NCBI GenBank assembly: GCA_964628515.1
Contig: CAZVNZ010000018.1
Coordinates: 1-61,649, forward strand
Direction: 5' to 3'
From: CAZVNZ01 sp964628515
GTDB taxonomy: Bacteria > Bacillota > Clostridia > Christensenellales > Christensenellaceae
Length of the DNA stretch: 61,649 bases
Under the pieces are notes generated by a model that saw only the letters and a list, made by a program, of their open reading frames with translations, was not told the origin of the DNA and made no database searches. This document shows positions 7,665 through 16,057 of this stretch, piece by piece; within the stretch, counting starts at the first letter, position 1; each line of letters opens with the position of its first letter. The position numbers and the translations under genes are program-made.

Positions 7665-9407
7665 TTACTGAAACAGTAAGTTTTCTATGGATTTTTCGTT
7701 TATTTCCTCCTCTTTGTATTCTATTAGCGCACAATTTCCGTGGGTGTGCTTATAAACTTCGTTCATCCATTTAGCTTCCCCTTGTGCTTTTGCCAAAAGC
7801 AACTTGTTTTTAGATTTTGTATTATATATAGAGTTATTAATCAGCCACCATTTTACAGGTATTTGAGCACGCACCAAATCCTCCTCTAAACGCATTGCTT
7901 CAAAAACAGGGGTAGCCTCGGGCAGGGTTACAATTATTACCTGCGTTTCCTCGCTACGCAAACGGGGCAGTAGATTTTTTACCGCTATTGGAATTTCTCC
8001 GCTACTTCGTTTTAACTCTTTGTGATAGCTTTGGGTGGAGTCTAAAAGAAGTAGTGTATGCCCTGTGGGTGCGGTGTCTATTACCACCACCCTATCCTTT
8101 GCCTCCTCCACAATTTCCGCAAATTTACGAAACACCGCAATTTCTTGTGTGCATGGAGAGCGTAAATCCTCCTCTATATAGGCAATGTCCTCCGTGCTCA
8201 TAGTTTTTCTTGCCCCTGTAAGTACCATTTCTTTGTATTTTTTTAGTTCTTTCTCCTCGTCTATATGGCTTGTTGTTATGTTTGCATCTTCCTTTAAAAT
8301 ATATTGTAAATGAGGCGCCGGATCTGTTGTGGTTAAATGCACCTTTTTGCCTTTTTGGGATAGCCCTAAAGCAAGTGCGACGGCAAGGGTGGATTTGCCC
8401 ACTCCACCTTTACCCATTGTAAATATTACACGTTTATTCGTACTTGCCAAATCTGCAATTACATCAGCCAATTTTGGCATATGTGAAATTTTTGCACTTG
8501 CTTTGGGTGGTTTTAGTGCATCACCATTAAATAAGGTACGCAAGTTTTCTATACCCATAATATTGTAAGAGCGCATAGGAATAAGGGTTGTAGCTAAGGC
8601 TTGCAAGTCTTTTGGCATATCCGCTATTGCTTTTTGCTGTTTAGTGTACAGGTTTTTTGAGATTTCGTCGTCGTAGCTTTCCAGCACTCCGTTAATTATT
8701 AGCCGTTGGTTGCAAATATTTAAACTCCCAAGCTCTTTTGATGCCCTGCTTGCTTCTAAAATAGGCATACTTTGGGGTCTTGCCACTAAAAACAAGGTGG
8801 TTTTATTTTTGTCTCCAAGTGTTTCTACCGCTTTATTATATGCTTCTTTTTTGTCCGCAAGCCCCGAAAGTTGCCCTAAACAAGAGGCTCCGTGAGTGTT
8901 TTCGCTAATAAAATTGCTCCATGCGGAAGGCAGTTGAAACATGCGCAAGGTATGCCCCGTGGGTGCGGTATCAAAAATAATCGTGTCGTACTTTTCTGCT
9001 ATACTTTCGTCCGTAATAAACTTAGTAAACTCGCTAAATGCTGCAATTTCCACCGTACAAGAGCCGGAGAGTTGCTCCTCCATATTTTCTATTATTGCTT
9101 GCGGTAGCTTGTTTCTAAAGGGGGCAACAACACTTTCCCTATACTCCTTTGCCGATTGGAGAGGGTCTAAATTTGCCACTGTAAGCCCTGCAACCTCTTT
9201 AATTTCCACCCCTTTATTATCAAGCTTTGTGTTAAAAACATCTTGTAGGTTGGAGGCAGGGTCTGTACTTATCAGCAACACTTTTTTGCCGTAATCGCTA
9301 AGTGCCACGGCAGTTCCACAGGCTACGGAAGTTTTGCCCACTCCCCCTTTGCCCGTGAAAAATAAATATTTTGTTGTAACGTCCTTATTTGGTGAAAAAA
9401 TCTGCAT
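7665..9407 (-). CDS. arsA: ArsA arsenite-stimulated ATPase
   Basis: This 580-residue protein is two tandem homologous ATPase halves, the ArsA layout. The first half has the P-loop GKGGVGKTS near residue 20 and DTAPTGHTLRMFQLP; the second has GKGGVGKST near residue 335 and another DTAPTGHTLLLL. The conserved DTAPTGHT signal-transduction motif is present in both. Cysteines at SCTVEIAAF and PCTQEIAVF match the metalloid-binding positions. It acts in the cytoplasm, energising arsenite export by the membrane pump after receiving As(III) from ArsD. It is the last gene of the arsR-acr3-arsD-arsA operon. An ArsA coupled to an ACR3-type rather than an ArsB-type carrier is a known combination. Confidence 0.95.
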   Translation of the reverse strand: MQIFSPNKDVTTKYLFFTGKGGVGKTSVACGTAVALSDYGKKVLLISTDPASNLQDVFNTKLDNKGVEIKEVAGLTVANLDPLQSAKEYRESVVAPFRNKLPQAIIENMEEQLSGSCTVEIAAFSEFTKFITDESIAEKYDTIIFDTAPTGHTLRMFQLPSAWSNFISENTHGASCLGQLSGLADKKEAYNKAVETLGDKNKTTLFLVARPQSMPILEASRASKELGSLNICNQRLIINGVLESYDDEISKNLYTKQQKAIADMPKDLQALATTLIPMRSYNIMGIENLRTLFNGDALKPPKASAKISHMPKLADVIADLASTNKRVIFTMGKGGVGKSTLAVALALGLSQKGKKVHLTTTDPAPHLQYILKEDANITTSHIDEEKELKKYKEMVLTGARKTMSTEDIAYIEEDLRSPCTQEIAVFRKFAEIVEEAKDRVVVIDTAPTGHTLLLLDSTQSYHKELKRSSGEIPIAVKNLLPRLRSEETQVIIVTLPEATPVFEAMRLEEDLVRAQIPVKWWLINNSIYNTKSKNKLLLAKAQGEAKWMNEVYKHTHGNCALIEYKEEEINEKSIENLLFQ

Positions 9408-9459
9408 TATTATTCCCTTTCTTTACTTTGATATTTCCTAATTAACTACTTTTTAGCCA

Positions 9460-9819
9460 CTAACAACAGTCGGCTTTTTTGTCGCAACAACATTCTTTTC
9501 CTTGCAAAATAGTTGCGTCAATTTCCAACCACTCGGTAATTTCCTTGTTTGATGGGTATTTTCCCTGCATCACAATTTCATCATTAATTAGAATTACGGG
9601 TAAAGCCTCCGCCCCTTTTTCGTTGATGATGCCGTTTATAACAGGGTTGGTGACAAACTCCTCGGGTTTGCTGTTTAAATTATACCTGATGATTTCTATA
9701 CCCTTTTGCTTTAGTGTGTTTATTGCCGCCGCAATTCGCAGTAGCTCCGGATCTATGCTTACTCCGCATAATCCCGATTCGCAACACATTGCCGGTTCGA
9801 ATATTTCCATTTTTTTCAT
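9460..9819 (-). CDS. arsD: ArsD arsenic metallochaperone
   Basis: This 119-residue protein begins MEIFEPAMCCESGLCG, placing cysteines at 12, 13 and 18, exactly the triad that binds As(III) and delivers it to ArsA. The rest is the thioredoxin-like fold of the family (VILINDEIVMQGKYPSN). The C-terminus adds a Cys-rich tail (KECCCDKKADCC), matching the extra vicinal Cys pairs of full-length ArsD. It sits between the carrier gene and arsA, which suits co-expression of chaperone and ATPase. ArsD can also act as a weak repressor in some operons. Confidence 0.95.
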   Translation of the reverse strand: MKKMEIFEPAMCCESGLCGVSIDPELLRIAAAINTLKQKGIEIIRYNLNSKPEEFVTNPVINGIINEKGAEALPVILINDEIVMQGKYPSNKEITEWLEIDATILQGKECCCDKKADCC

Positions 9820-9841
9820 TTTAGTTTCTCCTTTATGTTTT

Positions 9842-10903
9842 TTATTTAGTTATTTTAGTTTCTGTGGGAAACCATCCTTGTGTTTTATTTGCAATTCTTA
9901 CTAAAGTAAGCATTACAGGCACTTCTACAAGCACTCCCACAATAGTTGCAAGAGCAACGGGGGAATTTGCTCCAAAAAGCGCAATGGCAACGGCAACCGC
10001 CAGCTCAAAAAAATTAGATGCGCCAATCATGCCTGCCGGCGCCGCCACATTGTAGGGCAGTTTTAGGAGTTTGCAAGCAAAATAGGCTACAAAAAATATT
10101 AAGAAAGTTTGTATTATAAGAGGCACTGCAATTAACAAAATATGCGTTGGGTTGCTTATTATCGTCCTTCCCTGAAAGGAAAAAATTATAATTAAGGTTA
10201 GCAGTAAACCAATTACTGTAACGTTATTAAATTTTGTTATAAAGTTGTTTTTGAAATACTCCTCTCCCTTTTGCTTTATTACAAAAACTCTTGTGAGTAT
10301 ACCTGCACTTAGGGGGATTACCACAAATAACAGTACGGATAAAAACAATGTTTCCCAAGGTACTTCCACATTTCCTATGCCCAACAAAAATTTTACAATA
10401 GGCACAAAGGCAAAGAGTATTATAATATCGTTGGTGGCAACCTGCACCACCGTATATGCCGGATTTCCTTTGGTTAGAGTACTCCACACAAACACCATTG
10501 CCGTACAGGGTGCGGCGCCAAGGAGCACAGCACCTGCAAGATAGTCTTTTGCAAGCTCTTCGGGAATCAGCGCTTTAAACGCCACATAAAAAAACAAAGA
10601 CGCAATGGCAAACATGGTAAAGGGCTTAATAAGCCAATTTGTTATCCATGTTACAAATAGCCCTTTTGGGTTTTTGCCCACATCTTTAACGCTTTTAAAA
10701 TCCACCTTCATCATCATAGGGTATATCATAATCCAAATTAAAATTGCAATGGGTATGGATACATTTGCGTATTCAAACTTATTTAGAAATTCGGGAATGC
10801 TTGGCAAAAACTGCCCTATCAGCACCCCTACAATCATACAAAGCACTACCCAAAGTGTTAGATATTTCTCAAAAAATCCTATGCCTGATTTTTGCTTTTC
10901 CAC
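9842..10903 (-). CDS. acr3: ACR3 family arsenite efflux carrier
   Basis: This 353-residue protein has about ten membrane helices with the ACR3 signatures: an N-terminal WVVLCMIVGVLIGQFLP, the IYPMMMKVDF block, and VLLGAAPCTAMVFVWSTLTKG, whose Cys is the conserved residue needed for arsenite export. It extrudes As(III), with ArsA and ArsD supplying energy and substrate in this operon. The start is GTG at 10903, with GGAGG (plus-strand TCCTCC at 10911-10916) upstream. It has its own operator-covered promoter in the 63-bp gap after arsR. Confidence 0.95.
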   Translation of the reverse strand: MEKQKSGIGFFEKYLTLWVVLCMIVGVLIGQFLPSIPEFLNKFEYANVSIPIAILIWIMIYPMMMKVDFKSVKDVGKNPKGLFVTWITNWLIKPFTMFAIASLFFYVAFKALIPEELAKDYLAGAVLLGAAPCTAMVFVWSTLTKGNPAYTVVQVATNDIIILFAFVPIVKFLLGIGNVEVPWETLFLSVLLFVVIPLSAGILTRVFVIKQKGEEYFKNNFITKFNNVTVIGLLLTLIIIFSFQGRTIISNPTHILLIAVPLIIQTFLIFFVAYFACKLLKLPYNVAAPAGMIGASNFFELAVAVAIALFGANSPVALATIVGVLVEVPVMLTLVRIANKTQGWFPTETKITK

Positions 10904-10926
10904 TACTATTTCCTCCTTTATTTTTA

Positions 10927-10956
10927 TATATAGATAAACATCTATGTATTTGTCAA
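10927..10956 (-). promoter_or_regulatory. Internal ArsR-controlled promoter for acr3-arsD-arsA
   Basis: On the minus strand, TTGACA (10956-10951) and TATATA (10932-10927) are 18 nt apart. The 16-bp imperfect palindrome at 10930-10945 lies between and over them. It is the exact reverse complement of the site at 11319-11334 near arsR. Binding of ArsR would block the polymerase directly. Confidence 0.75.
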
Positions 10957-10966
10957 AAAAAATTAG

Positions 10967-11287
10967 TTACTTACCACAACTGCAATCTTCTTTGCAAATA
11001 CAATCTTCTTTGGTTGTAGACAGTTTGTCCAAAAAAACCGTTATTTCCGTTATTTTTTCCTTGTTTAGTTTATAAAAAGTCCATTTGCCCTCTTTTCTGG
11101 GGATAACAATACCGCTTTTGCACAAAATATTCATATGGTGAGACAATGTAGGTTGTGCAATATCGAATTTCTCCCAAATTACGCAGGCACACAGTTCTCC
11201 GCAAGAAAGCATATCTATTATTTGCAGTCTGATGGGTGCATTTATTGATTTTATAAGCTTTGCGTAGCTTGCGTAGTTTGTTTGCAT
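10967..11287 (-). CDS. arsR: ArsR family arsenic-responsive repressor
   Basis: This 106-residue winged-helix protein has the ArsR/SmtB fold, with the recognition helix in FDIAQPTLSHHMNILCKSG. The ELCACV motif in helix alpha-3 supplies the CxC pair that binds As(III); in the family this releases DNA. The C-terminus carries two further CxC pairs (CIC and CSC), an uncommon metal-rich tail. It is the first gene of the ars operon. The same operator sequence appears upstream of arsR and again before acr3, so it likely represses its own gene, the pump genes and possibly the divergent small gene at 11489. Confidence 0.93.
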   Translation of the reverse strand: MQTNYASYAKLIKSINAPIRLQIIDMLSCGELCACVIWEKFDIAQPTLSHHMNILCKSGIVIPRKEGKWTFYKLNKEKITEITVFLDKLSTTKEDCICKEDCSCGK

Positions 11288-11316
11288 GCTTGCCTCCTTG
11301 GGTTTTTTGGGGTTTT

Positions 11317-11415
11317 AGATAGATGTTTATCTATGTGTAGTTTAACAGTTGGATAGACGTTTGTCAATATGTTTTTTGAAAACATATTGACTTTTATCTA
11401 TGTGTTCGGTATATT
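11317..11415. promoter_or_regulatory. Divergent ars promoter/operator region
   Basis: The ArsR-type operator lies at 11319-11334, the inverse copy of 10930-10945. The leftward promoter for arsR has TTGACA at 11366-11361 and, 17 nt on, TAAACT. The rightward promoter has TTGACT at 11387-11392 and TATATT at 11410-11415, 17 nt apart, with a TTATCTATGTG half-site between them. The two -35 boxes are embedded in a perfect 13-bp inverted repeat at 11363-11391 (GTCAATATGTTTT, 3-nt spacer). A repressor here would control both directions. Confidence 0.7.
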
Positions 11416-11488
11416 ATGTGTAACTTCTATGGATATTTAAAGCACTAAAAACTAAATTGGAGGCAATTTTTGAATAGGAGTATAAAAA

Positions 11489-11722
11489 ATGGAGCAAATT
11501 AAATGCAATGAATGTGGTTTTTACGTAAAAAACGCCGGTGGCAATGCAAGCTGTTTTTACACCGGTGCTCAACTGAAGGAGGAAAAGAGGGATAGTTGCC
11601 TTAATTTTTATCCTATTCAATACGACGGCAAACTGCCCTACTCTCCCGAAGAACATATGTATTTGTATAAAAGCCTTAAAAACAGTATGCAGATGACTAA
11701 TCGGCAGGGATTGAGGTTTTAG
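11489..11722 (+). CDS. Small Cys-containing protein divergent from ars
   Basis: This 77-residue protein starts at ATG 11489, with AGGAG at 11476-11480. I do not recognise a named family. It has four cysteines, CNEC near the N-terminus and single Cys at about 22 and 37, a layout like a small zinc-ribbon or thiol metal site, and a Tyr/Pro-rich C-terminal half. No signal peptide or membrane helix is seen. It has its own consensus promoter facing away from arsR and sharing its operator region, so arsenic or thiol-metal control is likely. A role as an As(III)-binding accessory protein is only inferred from context. Confidence 0.65.
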   Translation: MEQIKCNECGFYVKNAGGNASCFYTGAQLKEEKRDSCLNFYPIQYDGKLPYSPEEHMYLYKSLKNSMQMTNRQGLRF

Positions 11723-11734
11723 TTAAAAACTACC

Positions 11735-12781
11735 TTACGCAAAAGGATTTCCAAACTCAGCCGATGCCTCTATCATCGCCTGTACATTTTCCTTTGGGGT
11801 GTTGTACCCCATTGCACAACCCGAGCTTAAGAATACTCCACTTCCGCCCGTGCTTTTTAGTATATTTGTAGCTTGCTCTTTTACTTTTTGAGGAGTACCC
11901 CATACAAGAGGGTCGCTTGGGTCTATATTTCCCATTACTACTGCCTTATTATTTGCAATTTGCCTTGCTTTTCCAATATCTACCTTCCAATCTATTTCTA
12001 TTATAGTTGCACCTGTATTTACCATATCCCCCACAATTTCCGTAGAATCTCCGCAAATGTGTATGGAAAATGGTATGCCGTACTCCTTCATTTCCTGTGC
12101 CATCTTTTTTTGATGCTCAAAGGCAAAGTTTCTGTACATTTTTGGGGAAATTAAGTTTGGCCCTGCGTATGCCTCGCCTATTGAAGTTGCGTGAGCACCG
12201 CAGTCTTTTTGTGCTTTAGCAAACAGCGTGCTTGCCTGTCTGCAATAATCCAGCAAAATGTGTATATCCTTTGGGTCTTCCGTCAGTAAATCCATTAAAA
12301 AGTTTTGAGCACCTCTAAGCAGACACGCAAGGTCAAAAGGCCCTTGATCCGCCCTACCTAAAATAAAAACTTCCTCTCCTATCTCCTTTTTAAGTATGCG
12401 TGTAGCCTCTAACCATTGGGGTAATCTTGCGGACGAGTATGGGTCGGGCAATTTAAGTTTATCTACATCTTTAATGTTTTTCAGTAGCGGTTCTTCTTCT
12501 TTAACTACCGCAACATCATCCTTTCTAAACAATACCTTTGCCCCACAGGCTTCGGCTAAACTGGCATCGTCTACATCTACCACCACACCGTCGTAGCCTA
12601 ATTGCTTTTGAGAAATTAAATGGGTTTTTGCAATTAGCTTGCCGTCCTTATTAATATCTCCTATACTATACCCTGCCGTTTTACAGGCAAATAAAAAGCC
12701 TTGGGGTATTACGGGTACTCTGTCGTATATTTTATTTTCAAATGCTCCTAAGCATCTTTGTAGCGAAGTTGTTTTGCTCAT
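11735..12781 (-). CDS. URO-D family protein, MtaA-like methyltransferase
   Basis: This 348-residue TIM-barrel protein of the URO-D superfamily is closest in look to the corrinoid methyltransferases MtaA/CmuA. The zinc ligand set of that group is complete: H241 and C243 in HICGDS, and C322 in SSGCAMGYNTPKENV; GNIDP is also present. Such enzymes move methyl groups between a corrinoid protein and an acceptor thiol. True uroporphyrinogen decarboxylase lacks these residues. It is the last gene of an operon with a sugar ABC transporter and two further URO-D relatives, and no corrinoid protein lies in the window. Substrate unknown; a demethylation step on imported sugars is a guess. Ribosome site AAGGAG precedes the ATG. 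Confidence 0.8.
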   Translation of the reverse strand: MSKTTSLQRCLGAFENKIYDRVPVIPQGFLFACKTAGYSIGDINKDGKLIAKTHLISQKQLGYDGVVVDVDDASLAEACGAKVLFRKDDVAVVKEEEPLLKNIKDVDKLKLPDPYSSARLPQWLEATRILKKEIGEEVFILGRADQGPFDLACLLRGAQNFLMDLLTEDPKDIHILLDYCRQASTLFAKAQKDCGAHATSIGEAYAGPNLISPKMYRNFAFEHQKKMAQEMKEYGIPFSIHICGDSTEIVGDMVNTGATIIEIDWKVDIGKARQIANNKAVVMGNIDPSDPLVWGTPQKVKEQATNILKSTGGSGVFLSSGCAMGYNTPKENVQAMIEASAEFGNPFA

Positions 12782-12794
12782 ATCTTGCTCCTTA

Positions 12795-13805
12795 TTAAAT
12801 CAGTATTTTGCATACATATTTTGTAATTATGCTGTCCTTTATTTTTTTTAGTGTGCCTTGTTTTTTTGCAACATCGAACCTTGGATAACCGTTCCAAAAC
12901 TCTATACCTACGCAGTATTCTCTGCCGTACCATGGATAGCCCGGCAGTCCGTTTAGCACTCGCCAGCACCATACGGTATCAAATACCGTCTTGTCCCACT
13001 CAAATCCAATGCCTATTTTTAAATCTTTGTTGTATATACTTGCATGGCCTTTATTAATATTTGGAAAATACATAAGTTCTGCATTGGGTGTTTCGTTTAT
13101 TAAACGCATATCTCTGACTTTCTCGTCCTTGCATTTTGCCATAGGAAAGCTGTATCTTTTGCCATTTTCAAAATAAGAATTACTGTTATCAAAACAGGTA
13201 TCCGTAATAAAATACTCCCCATCTATGTTAATTTCGCAACTGCTGTTTAAAAAAGGTGCACCCACCACGGGGTGATGCCCCCATAAAAACTCGAATTCTT
13301 CATTGCTTAGATTTTCTATTTTTTCCAAAAACTCTATACTCAAGCTGTCTTTTTTAATGGTGATGGTTTTAGTAGCTTTAAATGGAGCACGCACGGTATA
13401 CGTAAAAAACTCCACTGCAATTTCTTCTGCACTATCCTGCACCACATTAAATTGCCAGGTTAGCAAGGTTAGTTCTCCGTGTATTCCAAATTCTGCGCCT
13501 TTGTATGTATATGGCCCTCCGCCGGGGAAAACCTCGTGCCAGCCACCCATATAATAATCTAAATTATTCCCCGTTTTGCTGTTTATGGTTGGTATGTGTT
13601 TAGAAAAATCATTTACGGGTGCGGATATTGATTTCCACATAAAATCCAAATCCATTGGTTTATACCCTATTTGAGTTATATCTGTACCTTTATCCACACA
13701 AATATTAATCCAAATCAGGTTGTTTTCCATACGCAAATAGGTAGTGTTGTTAAAAGTGTATTCTAAAATTCTGCAACCGTTGTTTCTGTTAGACGAATAC
13801 TGCAT
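12795..13805 (-). CDS. Aldose 1-epimerase-like (galactose mutarotase fold) protein
   Basis: This 336-residue protein has the beta-sandwich mutarotase signatures: YYMGGWHEVFPGGGP, then EFGIHGEL with a candidate catalytic His, FLWGHHPVVGAPF with a second His pair, and a C-terminal GFEWDKTVFDTVWCWRVLNG. It would interconvert anomers of a free or bound sugar, or act on a sugar derivative; relatives in this clade are largely uncharacterised. Its start codon overlaps the stop of the preceding URO-D gene as TAATG, so the two are translationally coupled. It lies in the first ABC sugar operon. Confidence 0.75.
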   Translation of the reverse strand: MQYSSNRNNGCRILEYTFNNTTYLRMENNLIWINICVDKGTDITQIGYKPMDLDFMWKSISAPVNDFSKHIPTINSKTGNNLDYYMGGWHEVFPGGGPYTYKGAEFGIHGELTLLTWQFNVVQDSAEEIAVEFFTYTVRAPFKATKTITIKKDSLSIEFLEKIENLSNEEFEFLWGHHPVVGAPFLNSSCEINIDGEYFITDTCFDNSNSYFENGKRYSFPMAKCKDEKVRDMRLINETPNAELMYFPNINKGHASIYNKDLKIGIGFEWDKTVFDTVWCWRVLNGLPGYPWYGREYCVGIEFWNGYPRFDVAKKQGTLKKIKDSIITKYVCKILI

Positions 13806-14968
13806 TAATTATGCACCTCAATTTCCCCGTATTTTTGCACAAGAGCATCTACCCTTTTTATTCTGTATTCCAGCGAATTTGGCACTACTTGGTCTGCAAC
13901 TCCCAAAACAAAATTTTTGCTGTTTTTCATAGTTTTTATTACATCTGTAACAAAATCATCAAACTCTTTATCCGAAAGCTCATTTGTAAAAAAACCGCCG
14001 GGAATTCCACCCCAAATAATTGTATCTTCCAAAACATAATTTCTTAAATCTTTAACCGCAATATCCCCCACAGGCATTGGCGTTACCGCCTCTATAACAT
14101 TAAAACCCACTTTAGAAAGCTCTGTAAGCAACGGCGTGAGTGTGCCGTCCAAATGCACAAAGGAATACTTGCCCGATTTTTTGATTTCCTCCACCCATTT
14201 TGTATGCACCGGTTTTATGTAGTTGTTGTAAAACATACCGCCCACAACCTCGCTTGAGAGATTATCAGGCACAAAAATACATTCTCCCGGAGAGTCTATT
14301 GCTATTTTTGTTGCAATGTCGTGTTTTTCCTCCATTAATGCAAGGGTTGCTTTAAGCTCTGCCTCATCGTCCAAAAACATATAGGTTACGTTTTCTATAC
14401 CTGCCTTTAGTGCAACAAGCTCCATAAAAGGCGTTTTTGGGGTGTACACAACTACTATACCGTTATCGTCTCTCATATTTACTCTGTCTGATGCTAATTT
14501 ATAATCGGGTGTATAGGTTAGGTTTTCGTATACAAAGCGCAATTTTTTTAAATCGGTGGCATCCTTTAATAAATGCTCTTTTGGCCCCCAACTGTGTGTG
14601 CTTGTAATGTATTCCCACACTTCCGTTAAATCGCCGTAGGGCGTTTTGTACACAGTTTTTTTGCTGTTTCCCTCATAGTCGGTAGTTACTTCTAAATCAT
14701 AATGCGTAAAAAATGGGAAGTAGCCTTGCAAATAAAAGCCCACTCCTAAATCTTTATGAAATTTATGCAAATCCTTGCCAACAAATGGGTTTGCCAGCCC
14801 TTGAGTAATTGCCGCCTCGGAATTTGAGTATTCCTCCCTTTTATATTGCTTAGGCATTAAGTTTTCGTCCGTTAAATAATCTATATAATATGCCAAATCT
14901 CCAAACCAAGGAAGATATTTAGGCGTTTGCCCACTTAGCACTTTTAGCACATCGTCTCTCTTACTCAT
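13805..14968 (-). CDS. URO-D family protein, zinc ligands altered
   Basis: The start is ATG at 14968, with AAGGTGG upstream. The 387-residue product has the URO-D fold, recognised from YLPWFGDLAYY, the GECIFVPDNLSSEVVGG active-site-like block, and the C-terminal WGGIPGGFF. At the position of the HxCG zinc motif it has HLDG, and the late Cys of MtaA is absent (VADQVVPNS instead). It is therefore unlikely to be a classical zinc methyltransferase and is not HemE either. It sits between another URO-D gene (11 nt away) and the epimerase-like gene (TAATG overlap). Function unknown; perhaps a non-zinc lyase or a partner subunit. Confidence 0.75.
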   Translation of the reverse strand: MSKRDDVLKVLSGQTPKYLPWFGDLAYYIDYLTDENLMPKQYKREEYSNSEAAITQGLANPFVGKDLHKFHKDLGVGFYLQGYFPFFTHYDLEVTTDYEGNSKKTVYKTPYGDLTEVWEYITSTHSWGPKEHLLKDATDLKKLRFVYENLTYTPDYKLASDRVNMRDDNGIVVVYTPKTPFMELVALKAGIENVTYMFLDDEAELKATLALMEEKHDIATKIAIDSPGECIFVPDNLSSEVVGGMFYNNYIKPVHTKWVEEIKKSGKYSFVHLDGTLTPLLTELSKVGFNVIEAVTPMPVGDIAVKDLRNYVLEDTIIWGGIPGGFFTNELSDKEFDDFVTDVIKTMKNSKNFVLGVADQVVPNSLEYRIKRVDALVQKYGEIEVHN

Positions 14969-14979
14969 AATTACCACCT

Positions 14980-16044
14980 TTACACATTTATAGGATAATC
15001 TCTGTATTTTTTAATTGCTTCTAACATATAAATTGCATTTTTAACGGGTATTCCTTGGCTTAAAGAGTGGTCTGAGCCTATTACATACCCTCCGTTTTTA
15101 GATGCTACCCTTAAGCATTCCTTTACTTCTTCTTCTATATCTTCTTTTGTGCCGTACGCTAAGGTGCTCGATGTGTTTACATTGCCAAAGGGGCATATTT
15201 TTTCTCCGTAAGTATTTTTAACATATTCCAAATCCATAGTTGCTTTACGCTCTATGGGGTGTAGGGCATTTATGCCGATATTTGCAACATCTTCAAGAAT
15301 TTCGTTAATATTGCCGTCGCAATGCAGTATTACCTTTGCATCGTACTTTTTAAACTCGCAAACAAGCTCTGTAAGCTCCGGTAATACAAATTCTCTCATT
15401 ATTTTTGGTGATGCAAAAAGGCTGTTGGTATAACCTAAGTCATCACTTATAATTATGGCATGTGCTCCTGCTTCAAGTAAGTTTACTCCTGCAATTTTAG
15501 AAAACTTTGTGCCTTCCTTTATTAAATCCTTTACTAAATCCGGTTCTGTATAAAAGGCAACACTCATTTCCTCCATGCCCATAAGCATACTTGCCGTAGT
15601 AAATGGCCCGAGTACACCTGCTAAAATTGCAATGTTGTCATTATTATATTTTAGCGCTTCCTCTAATGGCTTTGTTCTGTTTTTATCGTGAGGATTGGGC
15701 GCAACCCAGTTTTTATAGTCCTCCCTTGTTAAAATGGGATAACCACACGGCCCGTCTATCGGCCAAGACATATCGTTATGCTTGTAGGTGGTGCCCCATT
15801 CGTCCGTATATGTATCTTTATCCACATATTGAGGGGAATATCCGCCGTAACCGCCTATGGGAATCCAAATTGCATCTAACCCTAGCTTTGTTGCGCACTC
15901 TACCGCTTCTACCGCATCGTAGGCAGTTGGCTTTTTCCCCAGCACATGCTCAAACAAGGGTGGAGAAAATAAAAAATCGTGGATTGGTACTTTATCCGGC
16001 ATTTTCAAATTTAGTGCCGTTAAAAATCTTTCTTTAGAATTCAT
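14980..16044 (-). CDS. URO-D family protein
   Basis: This 354-residue URO-D superfamily barrel has PDKVPIHDFLF near the N-terminus, ISDDLGYTNSLFASP in the middle, VILHCDGNINEIL at the ligand region, and NVNTSSTLAYGT then VIGSDHSLSQGIP near the end. The motif reads HCD, so one His-x-x pattern is kept but the CG pair and the late Cys of MtaA-type enzymes are not. It is the first of three URO-D genes behind the transporter ATPase gene, 13 nt downstream of it. The D in SDHSL resembles family members acting on small methylated compounds, but no substrate can be assigned. Confidence 0.75.
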   Translation of the reverse strand: MNSKERFLTALNLKMPDKVPIHDFLFSPPLFEHVLGKKPTAYDAVEAVECATKLGLDAIWIPIGGYGGYSPQYVDKDTYTDEWGTTYKHNDMSWPIDGPCGYPILTREDYKNWVAPNPHDKNRTKPLEEALKYNNDNIAILAGVLGPFTTASMLMGMEEMSVAFYTEPDLVKDLIKEGTKFSKIAGVNLLEAGAHAIIISDDLGYTNSLFASPKIMREFVLPELTELVCEFKKYDAKVILHCDGNINEILEDVANIGINALHPIERKATMDLEYVKNTYGEKICPFGNVNTSSTLAYGTKEDIEEEVKECLRVASKNGGYVIGSDHSLSQGIPVKNAIYMLEAIKKYRDYPINV

Positions 16045-16057
16045 ATATATTCACCTC

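Noticed and set aside
11363..11391. Perfect palindrome as a terminator
   Set aside because: It lies between two divergent promoters and contains both -35 boxes, with no transcript arriving from either side.
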